From Erythrobacter sp. (GTDB lineage: Bacteria > Pseudomonadota > Alphaproteobacteria > Sphingomonadales > Sphingomonadaceae): a stretch of 17,120 nucleotides of DNA. Below, piece by piece: positions 6,637-14,836 of this stretch (positions are counted from its first letter, which is position 1; every line of letters begins with the position of its first letter). The stretch covers positions 1,421 through 18,540 of the forward strand of contig NZOF01000177.1 in assembly GCA_002695185.1 (NCBI GenBank), in the 5' to 3' direction. The position numbers and the translations under genes were made by a program. The notes under the pieces were generated by a model. The model saw only the letters and a list, made by a program, of their open reading frames with translations. It searched no databases and was not told where the DNA came from.

Positions 6637-8169
6637 TCAGCTTGACTGCTTGACCGAGCATTGCGTCTGCTCTGTCATGGCCTGGCACAGGGCAATTGCT
6701 GGGCCCGCGCTCGTGAATGAGTTGATCTGCATCTCGACGCCGGTCGGCGTATCTACGAAGCGAACTGTGCGATGGTTGAGAAGGTCGTAGTGCTGGACGA
6801 GAGCCGATTTCCAGCGATCCTCCATTTCTGCTCGCTCCCCGGTTCCGAGCGTGACGTAATAGTGCGGCATATCACTGACTGGTGAAGTCACTGATGGAGG
6901 CGTGTTTACGCCGCTCATCGACGTTACGCGGGTGGTCACGAGAGCAGTTCTGACAGGCGAGCCTTCGCCGCGCGCCACATGTGCCTCGGCGACTTCGCTG
7001 GTAGTCTCCGTGACGGTGACCTTTGTTGGCGAGCCTATTTCGGATGGATTGTCGGAAATGCTCCGAATGGGAACGACTGCCGACGGATGTTCGCCGGAGG
7101 CCGCCGCGGACCGGCTGACTACCGGAACGACGGTCTTGGGCTGACGGGGAATGTTGCCTCGGCGACCGGCCGGCAACTCGTTCGGCACGGTCATCGGGCC
7201 GTCGAATGTCGGATATTCGACGAGGTCTTCGCTGGTGAAGGTCGAGCGAGGTTTTACGACGATCATGCGCTGACCGTTGCGCAGGACGAATTCGCCGAGT
7301 GCTTCAATCACGATGAGACGTCCGCCTGGACCAGCCGTGCGATTTCCAACAGGGCCTTCGACGCCTTGAATGACGATGACAGGCGTCGGCCATTCCGTCA
7401 TTTGAGATGCGTTCGGGCCGTAATCGATATAGGTGAAGCGATCGTCCCGGAAGACACGGTAAGGGATGGTCCCGCCGCTTTTTTCACGTGGGACATACAC
7501 GCCGAGATCCTGCCGCACGGTTGCCGGATCAAAATCGGTCCATTCGGCATATTCCGCAAAGCGGCCCGAGCCATCAGGAAGCGTCGCATAGGGATCCCGG
7601 ACACGCTGCGCGGTGCTGGCCGGATTGCGTTCGTCGAAGCTTGCAAGCTGCTCGCTCGTCATCGTGTCCATCTGCGCACCGGAGTATGCGTCAGGCGCGC
7701 CCGACGCGATTACATCGACAAGGAAGTCGCTGATCTGAGCAGCGTTCACTGGATCGGAGCGCAGATAGAACGTGTAGATATTGCCGGTCTCTCCGTAAGC
7801 GATAAGGTTGGTGTCGACCCCCGGGAAGTTGGCCTTGATGACGATCGTCTGCGGCGTCGGTATGCCAACCTGAAAGCCTGCCTCATCACCGGCATAAGCC
7901 TGGAGGATGGTCTCGCTTTGCGGGAGCTTGATGGTGGTGACCATTCCCTCGCGCGTCTGGATCGGGAACGCTTTTTGCGGATCGTAGACATAGCGGACAT
8001 AGCCGGGCCTACGCTTGCTGACGCCGCGATCCCGAAGATGGGAACTCCAGGCATCCTGAGTTAGCTCGAGGGGGCCTTCCTGCTCAGGCAGAAGGCCGTC
8101 TTGTGCGCCGGCGGCAACGCTGCAGGTCGACACAGCTGCTGCGGTCATTAGGACGATGCTCGTGCGCAT
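6637..8169 (-). CDS. virB9: VirB9-type T4SS core protein with C-terminal SPOR-like domain
   Basis: VirB9 forms the outer-membrane core complex with VirB7 and VirB10. The 510-residue protein is nearly twice the usual length. It has a signal peptide (MRTSIVLMTAAAVSTCSVAA), an N-terminal VirB9 domain (about 57-140; VRYVYDPQKAFPIQTREGMV, GDEAGFQVG) and the C-terminal VirB9 domain that contacts VirB7 (about 235-308; YRVFRDDRFTYIDYG, GEFVLRNGQRMIVVKP). A linker rich in Thr, Ser and Val (~310-432) leads to a SPOR-like domain (~433-510; HYYVTLGTG ... MQINSFTSAGPAIALCQAM ... CSVKQ). ATG 8169 is preferred because GAGGA lies 7 bases upstream; ATG 8175, in ATGA overlap with virB8, would leave no spacing. 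Confidence 0.9.
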   Translation of the reverse strand: MRTSIVLMTAAAVSTCSVAAGAQDGLLPEQEGPLELTQDAWSSHLRDRGVSKRRPGYVRYVYDPQKAFPIQTREGMVTTIKLPQSETILQAYAGDEAGFQVGIPTPQTIVIKANFPGVDTNLIAYGETGNIYTFYLRSDPVNAAQISDFLVDVIASGAPDAYSGAQMDTMTSEQLASFDERNPASTAQRVRDPYATLPDGSGRFAEYAEWTDFDPATVRQDLGVYVPREKSGGTIPYRVFRDDRFTYIDYGPNASQMTEWPTPVIVIQGVEGPVGNRTAGPGGRLIVIEALGEFVLRNGQRMIVVKPRSTFTSEDLVEYPTFDGPMTVPNELPAGRRGNIPRQPKTVVPVVSRSAAASGEHPSAVVPIRSISDNPSEIGSPTKVTVTETTSEVAEAHVARGEGSPVRTALVTTRVTSMSGVNTPPSVTSPVSDMPHYYVTLGTGERAEMEDRWKSALVQHYDLLNHRTVRFVDTPTGVEMQINSFTSAGPAIALCQAMTEQTQCSVKQSS

Positions 8170-8171
8170 GA

Positions 8172-8963
8172 TCATTTCCTCGCAGTGACCGAGTAGTCGG
8201 TGACGGTGAAGCCCAGAGGGTTGAGCAGTCGCTGATCATAGCTGACGCGGTCGGGCTCGTAGGCGACGGTCATGGTTGCGAGCCAATCGCGCTCATCGGA
8301 CTTGGTCGAGAGATCCATATCCATGATGTTCGTGCTTGCAGGCGCCTGCCCGACGGAAACTTCCGGATTGCGCGTGAGAGTGCCGTTGTAGCCGCCGAGA
8401 CTGTCAAAGCTGGTGAAATTGACCTGCCAGGTATCAGGACGGATCATGGTCGCGCTTTCAACGCGGATCTGGCGGGAATATCCCGAGGACATAAGCTTGG
8501 CTCGCTCGGTCGCGGAAGCCATTTCGAAGTCTTTCCATTCGCTCTCGGCAGTCATGACGGCGAGGCGGGAATCCGGCCCCCATTGTGCGTCCATTCTGCT
8601 GTTCACAGGTGCAAACGAATGGCGCTGGTTGACGTAGTCTCGCACGCTCGCCTCGGTGGCGTACTGAATGCCTGGAGCACTGGTCGAGATTGGTTCGATC
8701 GCGACTATCTGCTCTTGGTTATCGCGAAAGGTGACGAGATAGGGATAGACCTGCTTAAGCGGGAATACCGCGATCAGGCAGCAAATCAGCGCGACGACGA
8801 CAAGCCCTTCGACCACGGCCACGATAGTGACTGCGCGCAAGGCTCGTTCGAGCACGCGCTGGCGCGTCGGAGAATTGTCGACGTCTGCCGGATATGGTCC
8901 GAGATCATCACCTTGTACGGGCATCGGCGCCGGCTGGAATGCAGTGGGCTTATTCTGGAACAT
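8172..8963 (-). CDS. virB8: VirB8-type T4SS inner-membrane assembly protein
   Basis: VirB8 is a bitopic inner-membrane protein whose periplasmic NTF2-like domain nucleates assembly of the T4SS. The 263-residue product has a cytoplasmic N-terminus, one membrane helix at about 44-67 (VTIVAVVEGLVVVALICCLI) and a periplasmic domain. That domain ends in the family signature NPLGFTVTDYSVT and includes the conserved region around SVRDYVNQRHSFAP. The ATG at 8963 overlaps the stop of the lipoprotein gene as TGATG, with AAGGAC 8 bases upstream. Its stop overlaps the first possible start of virB9. Length and order (virB7-8-9-10-11) match the canonical operon. Confidence 0.92.
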   Translation of the reverse strand: MFQNKPTAFQPAPMPVQGDDLGPYPADVDNSPTRQRVLERALRAVTIVAVVEGLVVVALICCLIAVFPLKQVYPYLVTFRDNQEQIVAIEPISTSAPGIQYATEASVRDYVNQRHSFAPVNSRMDAQWGPDSRLAVMTAESEWKDFEMASATERAKLMSSGYSRQIRVESATMIRPDTWQVNFTSFDSLGGYNGTLTRNPEVSVGQAPASTNIMDMDLSTKSDERDWLATMTVAYEPDRVSYDQRLLNPLGFTVTDYSVTARK

Positions 8964-9196
8964 CAGTAGGGTCCTTGGACGATATCAGTGCTCGGCACGC
9001 CAGATTTGGCGGCCTGCTTCTTGCCGTCTTCGCGGCGGTCGTGGAGGCGGTCGCTTTCGACCCCGCCGCAATCGCAGGGGCTGGCTTGCAAGCCGTCGAT
9101 CTTCTGAGAGATTCCTGTCGGGTCAGGCGTCTGAAGGCTTTGGCTGGCGCAAGAGGTCAGCATTGCGGTGATGGGAATGGCGATCAAAAGTCTCAT
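8963..9196 (-). CDS. virB7: VirB7-like small lipoprotein
   Basis: The 77-residue product starts MRLLIAIPITAMLTSCASQS, a lipoprotein signal with lipobox LTSC (acylated C16). Two more cysteines, C41 and C43 (SPCDCGG), sit in the mature part. VirB7 lipoproteins anchor and stabilise VirB9 at the outer membrane, and its position directly before virB8 fits that role. The sequence itself is too short and variable for a firm family assignment. GAGGA lies 5 bases before the ATG at 9196. It is the first gene after the intrinsic terminator at 9246-9292, so it likely needs read-through or its own promoter near 9228. Confidence 0.75.
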   Translation of the reverse strand: MRLLIAIPITAMLTSCASQSLQTPDPTGISQKIDGLQASPCDCGGVESDRLHDRREDGKKQAAKSGVPSTDIVQGPY

Positions 9197-9226
9197 CAGG
9201 TCCTCGAGGGAATGGATCTCTGATGC

Positions 9227-9240
9227 TTTTGTAGGATGAG
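9227..9240. promoter_or_regulatory. TTTTGTAGGATGAG element between terminator and virB7
   Basis: This is a copy of the recurrent intergenic element, here with GTA between the T run and GGATGAG. On the minus strand it gives TCATCC followed by a -10-like TACAAA (9228-9233). No convincing -35 lies 17-18 bp upstream (the hexamer is TTCTCT), unlike the copies ahead of virB2 and the 92-residue gene. It sits directly after the terminator and about 30 bases before the virB7 start, where a second promoter for virB7-virB11 would be expected. Confidence 0.4.
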
Positions 9241-9245
9241 AAATC

Positions 9246-9292
9246 GGAAAAGAGAAAACCCGCCGACAAATTTGAAAAAATGTCGGCGGGTT
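9246..9292 (-). terminator. Intrinsic terminator downstream of virB5b
   Basis: A perfect 12-bp inverted repeat (9257-9268 and 9281-9292; core CCCGCCGACA/TGTCGGCGGG) closes a 12-base loop. Read on the minus strand it is followed by a T-rich run, TTTTCTCTTTT, as expected of a rho-independent terminator for leftward transcription. The plus strand lacks an equivalent T run. It begins 38 bases after the virB5b stop and sits inside the T4SS cluster, so it should lower or uncouple expression of virB7-virB11. Confidence 0.8.
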
Positions 9293-9330
9293 CTAGAGAG
9301 ACAGTAAGGGAAAAGAGGCTTGTGAGTGCG

Positions 9331-10836
9331 CTATTCCCCGTTCAGCAGGCCATTTACCGAAGTCATCACGCGGCTCGCCTGTGCGGTCGCAGTAGGGTCT
9401 CCGGCGGACTGGATCTGCTGAGCAAGAGCGTTGGCTTCGCCAACGAGCTGACGAATTTTCGCCTCGACCGCGGCAGGTGATCCTACGTCGTATCCCGAAA
9501 CTGCACGTTCAGTTTCGACGATTTTTTTCGTCTCGTTCTGGAGGTAATCAGCTTCGATGCTGTGGGTCTGCATCCATGCTTCCTCAAGCCGCGCGTTGTT
9601 GAGGTTCATGATCGCAACCCGGTATTCGTCATTTTCACCGCCATCGATCGGTCCGTCCAGGGGGCCGTCCAGGAGTGAATTGGCGAGGTTGAGGGTCCAC
9701 TCGCCTTTCAAGGGGTCAGCGAAAGTCCCGATGAACTGGCGAGGGTCAATTCCGGCAGCGGTTAGTTCGTCGACGTCGAGATTTCTTTCCTTGAAGGCGC
9801 CAGTAAGCTGCGAGATCGGCTTCGCGCGGAGAGCCGCCATCTGTTGGTCGATATTTGCCAAGGCAGCCATGGTCGTACTGACAATGCGCGAACCGTTTTT
9901 GGAGCTGAGATCATAGGCCTTGCTGGTGAATGCCTTGTAGGTCTGTTCTCTGACCTGCGTGGCATTTTGATAGCGGCTGATAATGCCTTTGACGTCTTCG
10001 TTCACTGTTTCGACGCCGGATGCGAAGGAGAGCATCGTCAATGCTGAACGGATCTCACCTTCTTTAGCGCGCAATGCAGACAGAGCTGCCCATCCAGGGT
10101 TTTGATCAGGTCTTGCAGGTACAGGTTGACGGCGAGCACCAGTTACGTTTGGTGCCTGCTCGGAATTGGATTTCTGAGCCGCGACGACCGACGCATTATG
10201 AAGAAGAGAACCCAGCAATTGGTTCTTCATCTGTGTCTGGCGGGCGATCTCGATACGGATCTGGCTATTGGCAAGCCAGTCTTCGCGTAAATTTGTGGCT
10301 GCCGAGATACTCTCACGTAGAGCGTTCACTCGGTCGCCTGTTTCGCCAATCGACGATTTTGTGACCATAGCGACAGCGAAGGCATCGCTATTGGCCGCGA
10401 TGGCTTCTGCAGTGCGTTTCGAAATCGCGCCGGCCTTCGCATCGATACCAAGATTAGTGCCGCCATACATCGTATCGGCAAACCCCTGCGCGACCGATGC
10501 GAAGTCACCGGCAGGAACGGTGGAGAAGGTTTCGCCCGATTTCCAGATCGGCGTTGTTGGCATGGGCTGCAGTTTGGCGATGTCATCGCCGATCGAAAGG
10601 ATACTCGATTTGGTTTGCTCGACCTGCCGGATCGTTTCCTCGATCTTCTGGATCTGCTGGACCTGGGCCTTCGCATTCTCCGCCAAACGAGCATAATCGA
10701 ATATGATGCACGGTGGCGGCATGATGAAGCTGGGACAAGGTCCGATCAGCTGAGCGCTGGCCGATCCGGGAAGAGCGGCCAGTGCACCGATACTGGCTGC
10801 GAACAATGCGAGATGCTTGATACGCTTACGAGGCAT
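9331..10836 (-). CDS. VirB5/TrbJ-like pilus-tip protein, long second copy with C-terminal extension
   Basis: VirB5 proteins are minor pilins at the T-pilus tip. This 501-residue product has a signal peptide (MPRKRIKHLALFAASIGALA, cleavage near SASA|Q), two early cysteines (C34, C43), and a coiled-coil helix typical of the family (AKAQVQQIQKIEETIRQVEQ). A segment at about 157-211 (VTKSSIGETGDRVNALRESI ... KNQLLGSLL) matches the end of the neighbouring 247-residue VirB5 copy, where that protein stops. Here about 280 more residues follow, helix-rich, with a short LLDGPLDGPIDGGE repeat near the middle. The ATG at 10836 has GGAGG 8 bases upstream. It lies 28 bases after virB5a and is followed by the internal terminator. 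The extension has no recognised family. Confidence 0.8.
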   Translation of the reverse strand: MPRKRIKHLALFAASIGALAALPGSASAQLIGPCPSFIMPPPCIIFDYARLAENAKAQVQQIQKIEETIRQVEQTKSSILSIGDDIAKLQPMPTTPIWKSGETFSTVPAGDFASVAQGFADTMYGGTNLGIDAKAGAISKRTAEAIAANSDAFAVAMVTKSSIGETGDRVNALRESISAATNLREDWLANSQIRIEIARQTQMKNQLLGSLLHNASVVAAQKSNSEQAPNVTGARRQPVPARPDQNPGWAALSALRAKEGEIRSALTMLSFASGVETVNEDVKGIISRYQNATQVREQTYKAFTSKAYDLSSKNGSRIVSTTMAALANIDQQMAALRAKPISQLTGAFKERNLDVDELTAAGIDPRQFIGTFADPLKGEWTLNLANSLLDGPLDGPIDGGENDEYRVAIMNLNNARLEEAWMQTHSIEADYLQNETKKIVETERAVSGYDVGSPAAVEAKIRQLVGEANALAQQIQSAGDPTATAQASRVMTSVNGLLNGE

Positions 10837-10864
10837 TTTGCCGCCCTCCCCTGAGGTTTCGCGA

Positions 10865-11608
10865 TTAGTTCGTGGAAGCGATCTGGCTGGACATGTTGCC
10901 AGTCGACTGAACTTCGAGGAGCTGTGCGAGCAGCTGGTTTTGAATGACCAGCTGCTGCAGCGTTGCCATGTTTACGGCCGAGTTATTCTGGACGTCGGTA
11001 CGAAGGTCCATCGACTTGCCCATCTGGTCGTTGAGGGCATCGATTGTTGCTTGCGCCTCGCCGAGACGGGCCTTGGTAACGACCGCGGTCGCAAAACCCG
11101 AGGTCGCGCTGTCGCGCATGGCTGCTTCACGAACGCTTTGGCGCTTGGTGATCTCGTCGAGGGATGCATTGGAGCTGCGGAAAAAGGTCGAAAGGGTGAA
11201 CCGGCGCGCTGCGTCGATCGACGTGCGGGCGTTCTTGGCGGCCGCGGCGTCGACGCCGAGCGTTTTGCCGAGATCGGAATTGGGCAGAGCGTCGAAAATG
11301 CCGGGCAAAGTGGCATTGAACTGGTTGAAGAGCGTGTCGGGATTTGTGCTGGCATCGAGTCCGCTGCGCTGCAGAATGGAGCGGATTTCGCCTTCTCCGA
11401 TATCGCCGATGGTCGATTTGAGGTTGGAAAGCTGTTCGACCTGCGCCTTTGCCTGCTGGACCTCCTTGATGCCGTTCTGGACCATCTTGACGGTCTGCGC
11501 GATATTGCTCGGGTCGATGACAGGAATGCCGCCGGCGTGTGCAGGCGCGGAGGCTGCTGCGAAGATCGTAGCGGCCGCGACACACGAAATCGTCTTCATG
11601 ATTTTCAC
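10865..11608 (-). CDS. virB5: VirB5-type minor pilin, first copy
   Basis: The 247-residue product has the usual VirB5 length: a signal peptide ending at APAHA|GG (A25), a leading segment IPVIDPSNIAQTVKMVQNGI, a coiled coil (KEVQQAKAQVEQLSNLKSTI), and a helical C-terminus with VVTKARLGEAQATIDALNDQ and QNQLLAQLLEVQ. VirB5 sits at the pilus tip and aids host-cell contact. GTG 11608 is chosen because AGGAG lies 6 bases upstream; an in-frame ATG at 11599 would be 15 bases from it. The gene follows virB4 by 22 bases. It is paralogous to the longer gene immediately downstream. Confidence 0.85.
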   Translation of the reverse strand: MKIMKTISCVAAATIFAAASAPAHAGGIPVIDPSNIAQTVKMVQNGIKEVQQAKAQVEQLSNLKSTIGDIGEGEIRSILQRSGLDASTNPDTLFNQFNATLPGIFDALPNSDLGKTLGVDAAAAKNARTSIDAARRFTLSTFFRSSNASLDEITKRQSVREAAMRDSATSGFATAVVTKARLGEAQATIDALNDQMGKSMDLRTDVQNNSAVNMATLQQLVIQNQLLAQLLEVQSTGNMSSQIASTN

Positions 11609-11630
11609 AAAAGTCTCCTATGCTTTTCGT

Positions 11631-14099
11631 TTATGCGTGGGCGAGGTAGTGTTTGAGCGCATCCGGTCCGTGCTGCCGCTGCATTTCTTCCATCATCAAC
11701 ACCTGCTTTCGGCCTGAATGGTAGATATTCATCAGGGGGCCGAGCTGGCTCAGGTTCGTGTTGAGTATGACGCTTTCCGGCTTTTCGCCGTAGCGCTTCA
11801 GAAGAACCGCATATTTGTGTTTCTTGTGGCTCTTGCCGAGGATGAAATCCAACTCGCGCTTCGAGAGCGGCCAGCCACTGTAATCCTTTTCCTCGGCTGC
11901 AGGATTGCGGAAGAAGAAGATGGTGGGGCACTGCCCGCGGATGCGGTCGCCGATGCCGAGATCGTCGGGAGCCTTCGGGCTTTGGAAGCAGGAGATGATG
12001 ACTTGCCGCTCTTTCCGGCCTTCCTGCAGCAGTTTCAGATATCGAGCCTGGAAGGTGGGATTCTTGAGCAAGGGCTCGGTTTCGTCGATGAAGATGAGAC
12101 GTGGGTCACCTTTTGCTTCAACGAGGATCCTGTGCATCAGATAGGAGACCATAGCCGGGCCCAGCTTTTGGTCGTTGAGGATATTCGTGAAATCGAACCC
12201 TGCGACGCGCTGGGAGATATCGAGCGCGTCATTCTCGGCGCACACGATCGAACCGTAATCGTTGGGGTTGGTCCATGCCGTAAAACGCTCGCGCAAGGGC
12301 GAGCCGGCAGGAAACATCACGGAGTATAGCCGGCGAAGGTTGCGATGCCGGGTTTCGAGACCTTCATCGAAGATGAGATCGACTGCATCGGAGATCTGCG
12401 ACTTGAGTTCGTAGTCTTCTGGACCCACGTCGCCGATCAGTTCGAGCCATTCTCGGATAAATAGGCGATTTTCAGGTGTTGACGAAAGCTGCAGCGGGTT
12501 CAAGGCGACGTTGTTGGAACTGTTGTCGCCATCAAAGAACAGATAAGCGCCATTGAGCGCCTTGGTGATCACTTCACAGCCGCGCCCTCTATCGAACAGC
12601 GCTATCTTCAGATCGTCGTGGCGGAGGGCCATTGACGCAAGGAAGGTGATCAGCGTGGTTTTACCCGCACCTGACGGCCCAATGGAAACGCAATGCCCAA
12701 GAGGCGGCGAGCCAGCTCCTGCATGGAACTGGAAGGAATAGGGCGCACCATCGATGGTCTCGAACATGGCGATGGGGCCATTGCCCCAGTCCGAGCTGAG
12801 CTCGCCTGACGGATTGTACTGAAAAGTCGATAGAAGGGCGACTTCGTTGGACAGGATTTTCAGCGGCCGGCTCTGCGTGTCGAAGCCGGGGAAATGACCG
12901 AACCAGTGCTGTACCATGGTATGTTTTGGCCAGACGGGGGCAATTCCGATGGAGCGTAGTTGGTTGACCAGATTGCGCCCCTTGATGACGTCTTCCGGCG
13001 TCTTCCCCCAGACTGTCATCGTGGTCTGAACGCTAAGGAGGTCCTGCTCCTCTTCGGATCCAGGTTCTAGCGCAGCCTGTACTTCGTAAAACTGGTGCGC
13101 GTTGTCGGAGCCGGGCTGGACACCGGGAGCGAGCTTCGCCTTGTAGGCGATCTCAGCCATCGCCTTGCCCTTCCCGATGGGCATGACATCGTGACACACA
13201 GTGACTTCGACTGGGTTGGACATGAGTTCGAGCATAAATGCTTCGCTCATGGGGCTGGGCCATTCCTCTATGACCAACGTCGCGCAATATTTCCGTTCGG
13301 GGCCGTTCGCAAACTCGAACATGCCAAGCTCGGAATCGTAGCGAACATTATCGGTGGTCATCGCGTAGGAAAGATTGCCCTTGCGATCACGGGTGATGGG
13401 CACTGGCCGCGAAATAGGAGAGAGCATGCGCGCGAAGAAGGCCGCAGGGCTCAGTTTCTCATATCGAACTTCGTCGAGATTGATGCCGCCTTCGACCGTA
13501 TCGCTGGCAGCAAATTCGTCGACGAGCTCCTGAACCTGGTAATCGGAGAGGATCGACTTGGTCTGTTCGAGTGCCTCGTTGAGCGTCGTCGTTCCACGGC
13601 CCTTATCAGCGTAGCTCAGGACGGCGTAATATTCGGTTGAAAGAGCATCCGGCAGACCTTTCGCCCACGTCTGTGCAACGTCTTTCATGATGCCATGAGT
13701 ATGCTCATAGCTGCTGGCGCGCGGCATTCGGTCGCGAATGAGGAATATCCGCAGATGTATTCCGAGGTCTGCCATCTGTTCAATCCAGATCTGGCGGGCC
13801 TGCGCTAGCTGGGCTTGGCGAGCTGTGTCGTTGAAACGCAAGTCCGTGCCTCTGATGGACACGACAATGGATCTCATTCCGTCTTCGCCGATGATTGTGC
13901 GGCGGTCGCGATCCATTTTGACGAACTTAATATGGTCGCCAAGGCGTGTCGCCTTGGGAGCGGGGATGAGCCTGTTCGTGACCTTGGGAACGGCGAAGGC
14001 AACAGCGCTGGACAGCCCGATGAAGCCGGCGGCCGACGCGAAGATCTGCGCGGTGACGCTAGGCTGGAAGACGTATTGGGCGAGCGCGGATTCGAACAT
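11631..14099 (-). CDS. virB4: VirB4-type T4SS ATPase
   Basis: VirB4 is the largest and best conserved T4SS ATPase; it drives pilin extraction and substrate transfer at the inner membrane. The 822-residue product has the expected length. An N-terminal hydrophobic stretch (about 15-37) suggests membrane contact. The C-terminal motor domain carries Walker A GPSGAGKT (474-481, K480), a Walker B region LIFIDETEPLL (D672, E673) and a later arginine/glutamine-rich segment, EGRKERQVIISCFQSPKAPD. The Walker B context usually reads FxDExWxLL; here the Trp position is Pro-flanked. The ATG at 14099 is 32 bases after virB3 and has only a weak AGG-type ribosome-binding site. Confidence 0.95.
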   Translation of the reverse strand: MFESALAQYVFQPSVTAQIFASAAGFIGLSSAVAFAVPKVTNRLIPAPKATRLGDHIKFVKMDRDRRTIIGEDGMRSIVVSIRGTDLRFNDTARQAQLAQARQIWIEQMADLGIHLRIFLIRDRMPRASSYEHTHGIMKDVAQTWAKGLPDALSTEYYAVLSYADKGRGTTTLNEALEQTKSILSDYQVQELVDEFAASDTVEGGINLDEVRYEKLSPAAFFARMLSPISRPVPITRDRKGNLSYAMTTDNVRYDSELGMFEFANGPERKYCATLVIEEWPSPMSEAFMLELMSNPVEVTVCHDVMPIGKGKAMAEIAYKAKLAPGVQPGSDNAHQFYEVQAALEPGSEEEQDLLSVQTTMTVWGKTPEDVIKGRNLVNQLRSIGIAPVWPKHTMVQHWFGHFPGFDTQSRPLKILSNEVALLSTFQYNPSGELSSDWGNGPIAMFETIDGAPYSFQFHAGAGSPPLGHCVSIGPSGAGKTTLITFLASMALRHDDLKIALFDRGRGCEVITKALNGAYLFFDGDNSSNNVALNPLQLSSTPENRLFIREWLELIGDVGPEDYELKSQISDAVDLIFDEGLETRHRNLRRLYSVMFPAGSPLRERFTAWTNPNDYGSIVCAENDALDISQRVAGFDFTNILNDQKLGPAMVSYLMHRILVEAKGDPRLIFIDETEPLLKNPTFQARYLKLLQEGRKERQVIISCFQSPKAPDDLGIGDRIRGQCPTIFFFRNPAAEEKDYSGWPLSKRELDFILGKSHKKHKYAVLLKRYGEKPESVILNTNLSQLGPLMNIYHSGRKQVLMMEEMQRQHGPDALKHYLAHA

Positions 14100-14131
14100 G
14101 GAGATTTCTGCCTGATGGGTGGCGTTGACGG

Positions 14132-14449
14132 TCAGATATTTGCGAATTCGTAAGCGCCGGTCTTTTGGCTTGTGAGGTTTGTGCTGCCTCGGCGGACGTT
14201 TTCGATGCCTGCGATTAGCGTGACCATGAACTGCATGCGCAGTCCGATAATGATCGCGATAACATGGCCGCCGACGAGGCCGATGGGCAGAATGAAAGCC
14301 CCGAGCGACTGACTAACCAGCGCCATCATCAATACCGAGAGGAGCAGACCGGTGAGGGTGAAAAATAGCGAGGGGGCCCAGGGCGCCCACAGCACACGAA
14401 ATGGCTGAGCCACAGCCGGAAAATGACGTTGCTGACAGACACCCTGCAT
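14132..14449 (-). CDS. virB3: VirB3-type T4SS inner-membrane protein
   Basis: The 105-residue product has two hydrophobic helices (about 26-48 and 50-70) after a short N-terminus (MQGVCQQRHFPAVAQPFRVL) and a polar C-terminus, as in VirB3. VirB3 works with VirB4 in the inner membrane during pilus biogenesis. Position between virB2 and virB4 supports the call. GGGGG lies 5 bases before the ATG at 14449, and the gene begins 15 bases after the virB2 stop. Confidence 0.88.
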   Translation of the reverse strand: MQGVCQQRHFPAVAQPFRVLWAPWAPSLFFTLTGLLLSVLMMALVSQSLGAFILPIGLVGGHVIAIIIGLRMQFMVTLIAGIENVRRGSTNLTSQKTGAYEFANI

Positions 14450-14464
14450 GGAAGCCCCCTCGGC

Positions 14465-14800
14465 TTAGCTGGCGAAAGCGTTGATGACCGGACCGGCCAG
14501 ACCGAATAGCGCAGCAGCGCAAAGACAGCTGATGATCCATTTCACCTTGATCTGACCCCAGAGCATTGGAGCGATGCCGATGATCAGTGCCAGGATAGCA
14601 GCGACGCCCAAGATGGTGGTGGCGACGCCGGTTGCCTCGGTGGTTTTCGTGGTGATGCTATTTTCGAAGGTGCTGAACGCGCCGGACTGGGCGAAAGCAG
14701 GTTCGACCATCAAGAGCGCGAAGATTGCGAAGATTGCGATGAAGGCAATAATCCGCCCCCAGCTGAATTCGGTCAACGAGGACCGAGCGTAAGAACCCAT
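14465..14800 (-). CDS. virB2: VirB2-type major pilin precursor
   Basis: The 111-residue product has a long signal sequence (cleavage expected after AFA, residue 37) followed by a mature pilin of two hydrophobic helices (about 57-82 and 86-107; TTILGVAAILALIIGIAPML and CLCAAALFGLAGPVINAFAS), the VirB2/TrbC pattern. VirB2 polymerises into the conjugative pilus. GGAAGG lies about 9 bases before the ATG at 14800. It is the first T4SS gene after the promoter region at 14864-14905 and its leader contains a strong hairpin. Confidence 0.9.
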   Translation of the reverse strand: MGSYARSSLTEFSWGRIIAFIAIFAIFALLMVEPAFAQSGAFSTFENSITTKTTEATGVATTILGVAAILALIIGIAPMLWGQIKVKWIISCLCAAALFGLAGPVINAFAS

Positions 14801-14836
14801 TTCGATATTCCTTCCTTACTCACGAACCCCGTCGGA

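Noticed and set aside
6979..8064. Long plus-strand open frame (361 codons) opposite virB9
   Set aside because: It is antisense to a clear VirB9 gene, has no recognisable domain and an Arg/Asp/Ala-rich composition typical of mirror frames in GC-rich coding DNA.
13095..13640. Plus-strand open frame opposite virB4
   Set aside because: It is a shadow of the conserved VirB4 coding sequence with no ribosome-binding site or domain.
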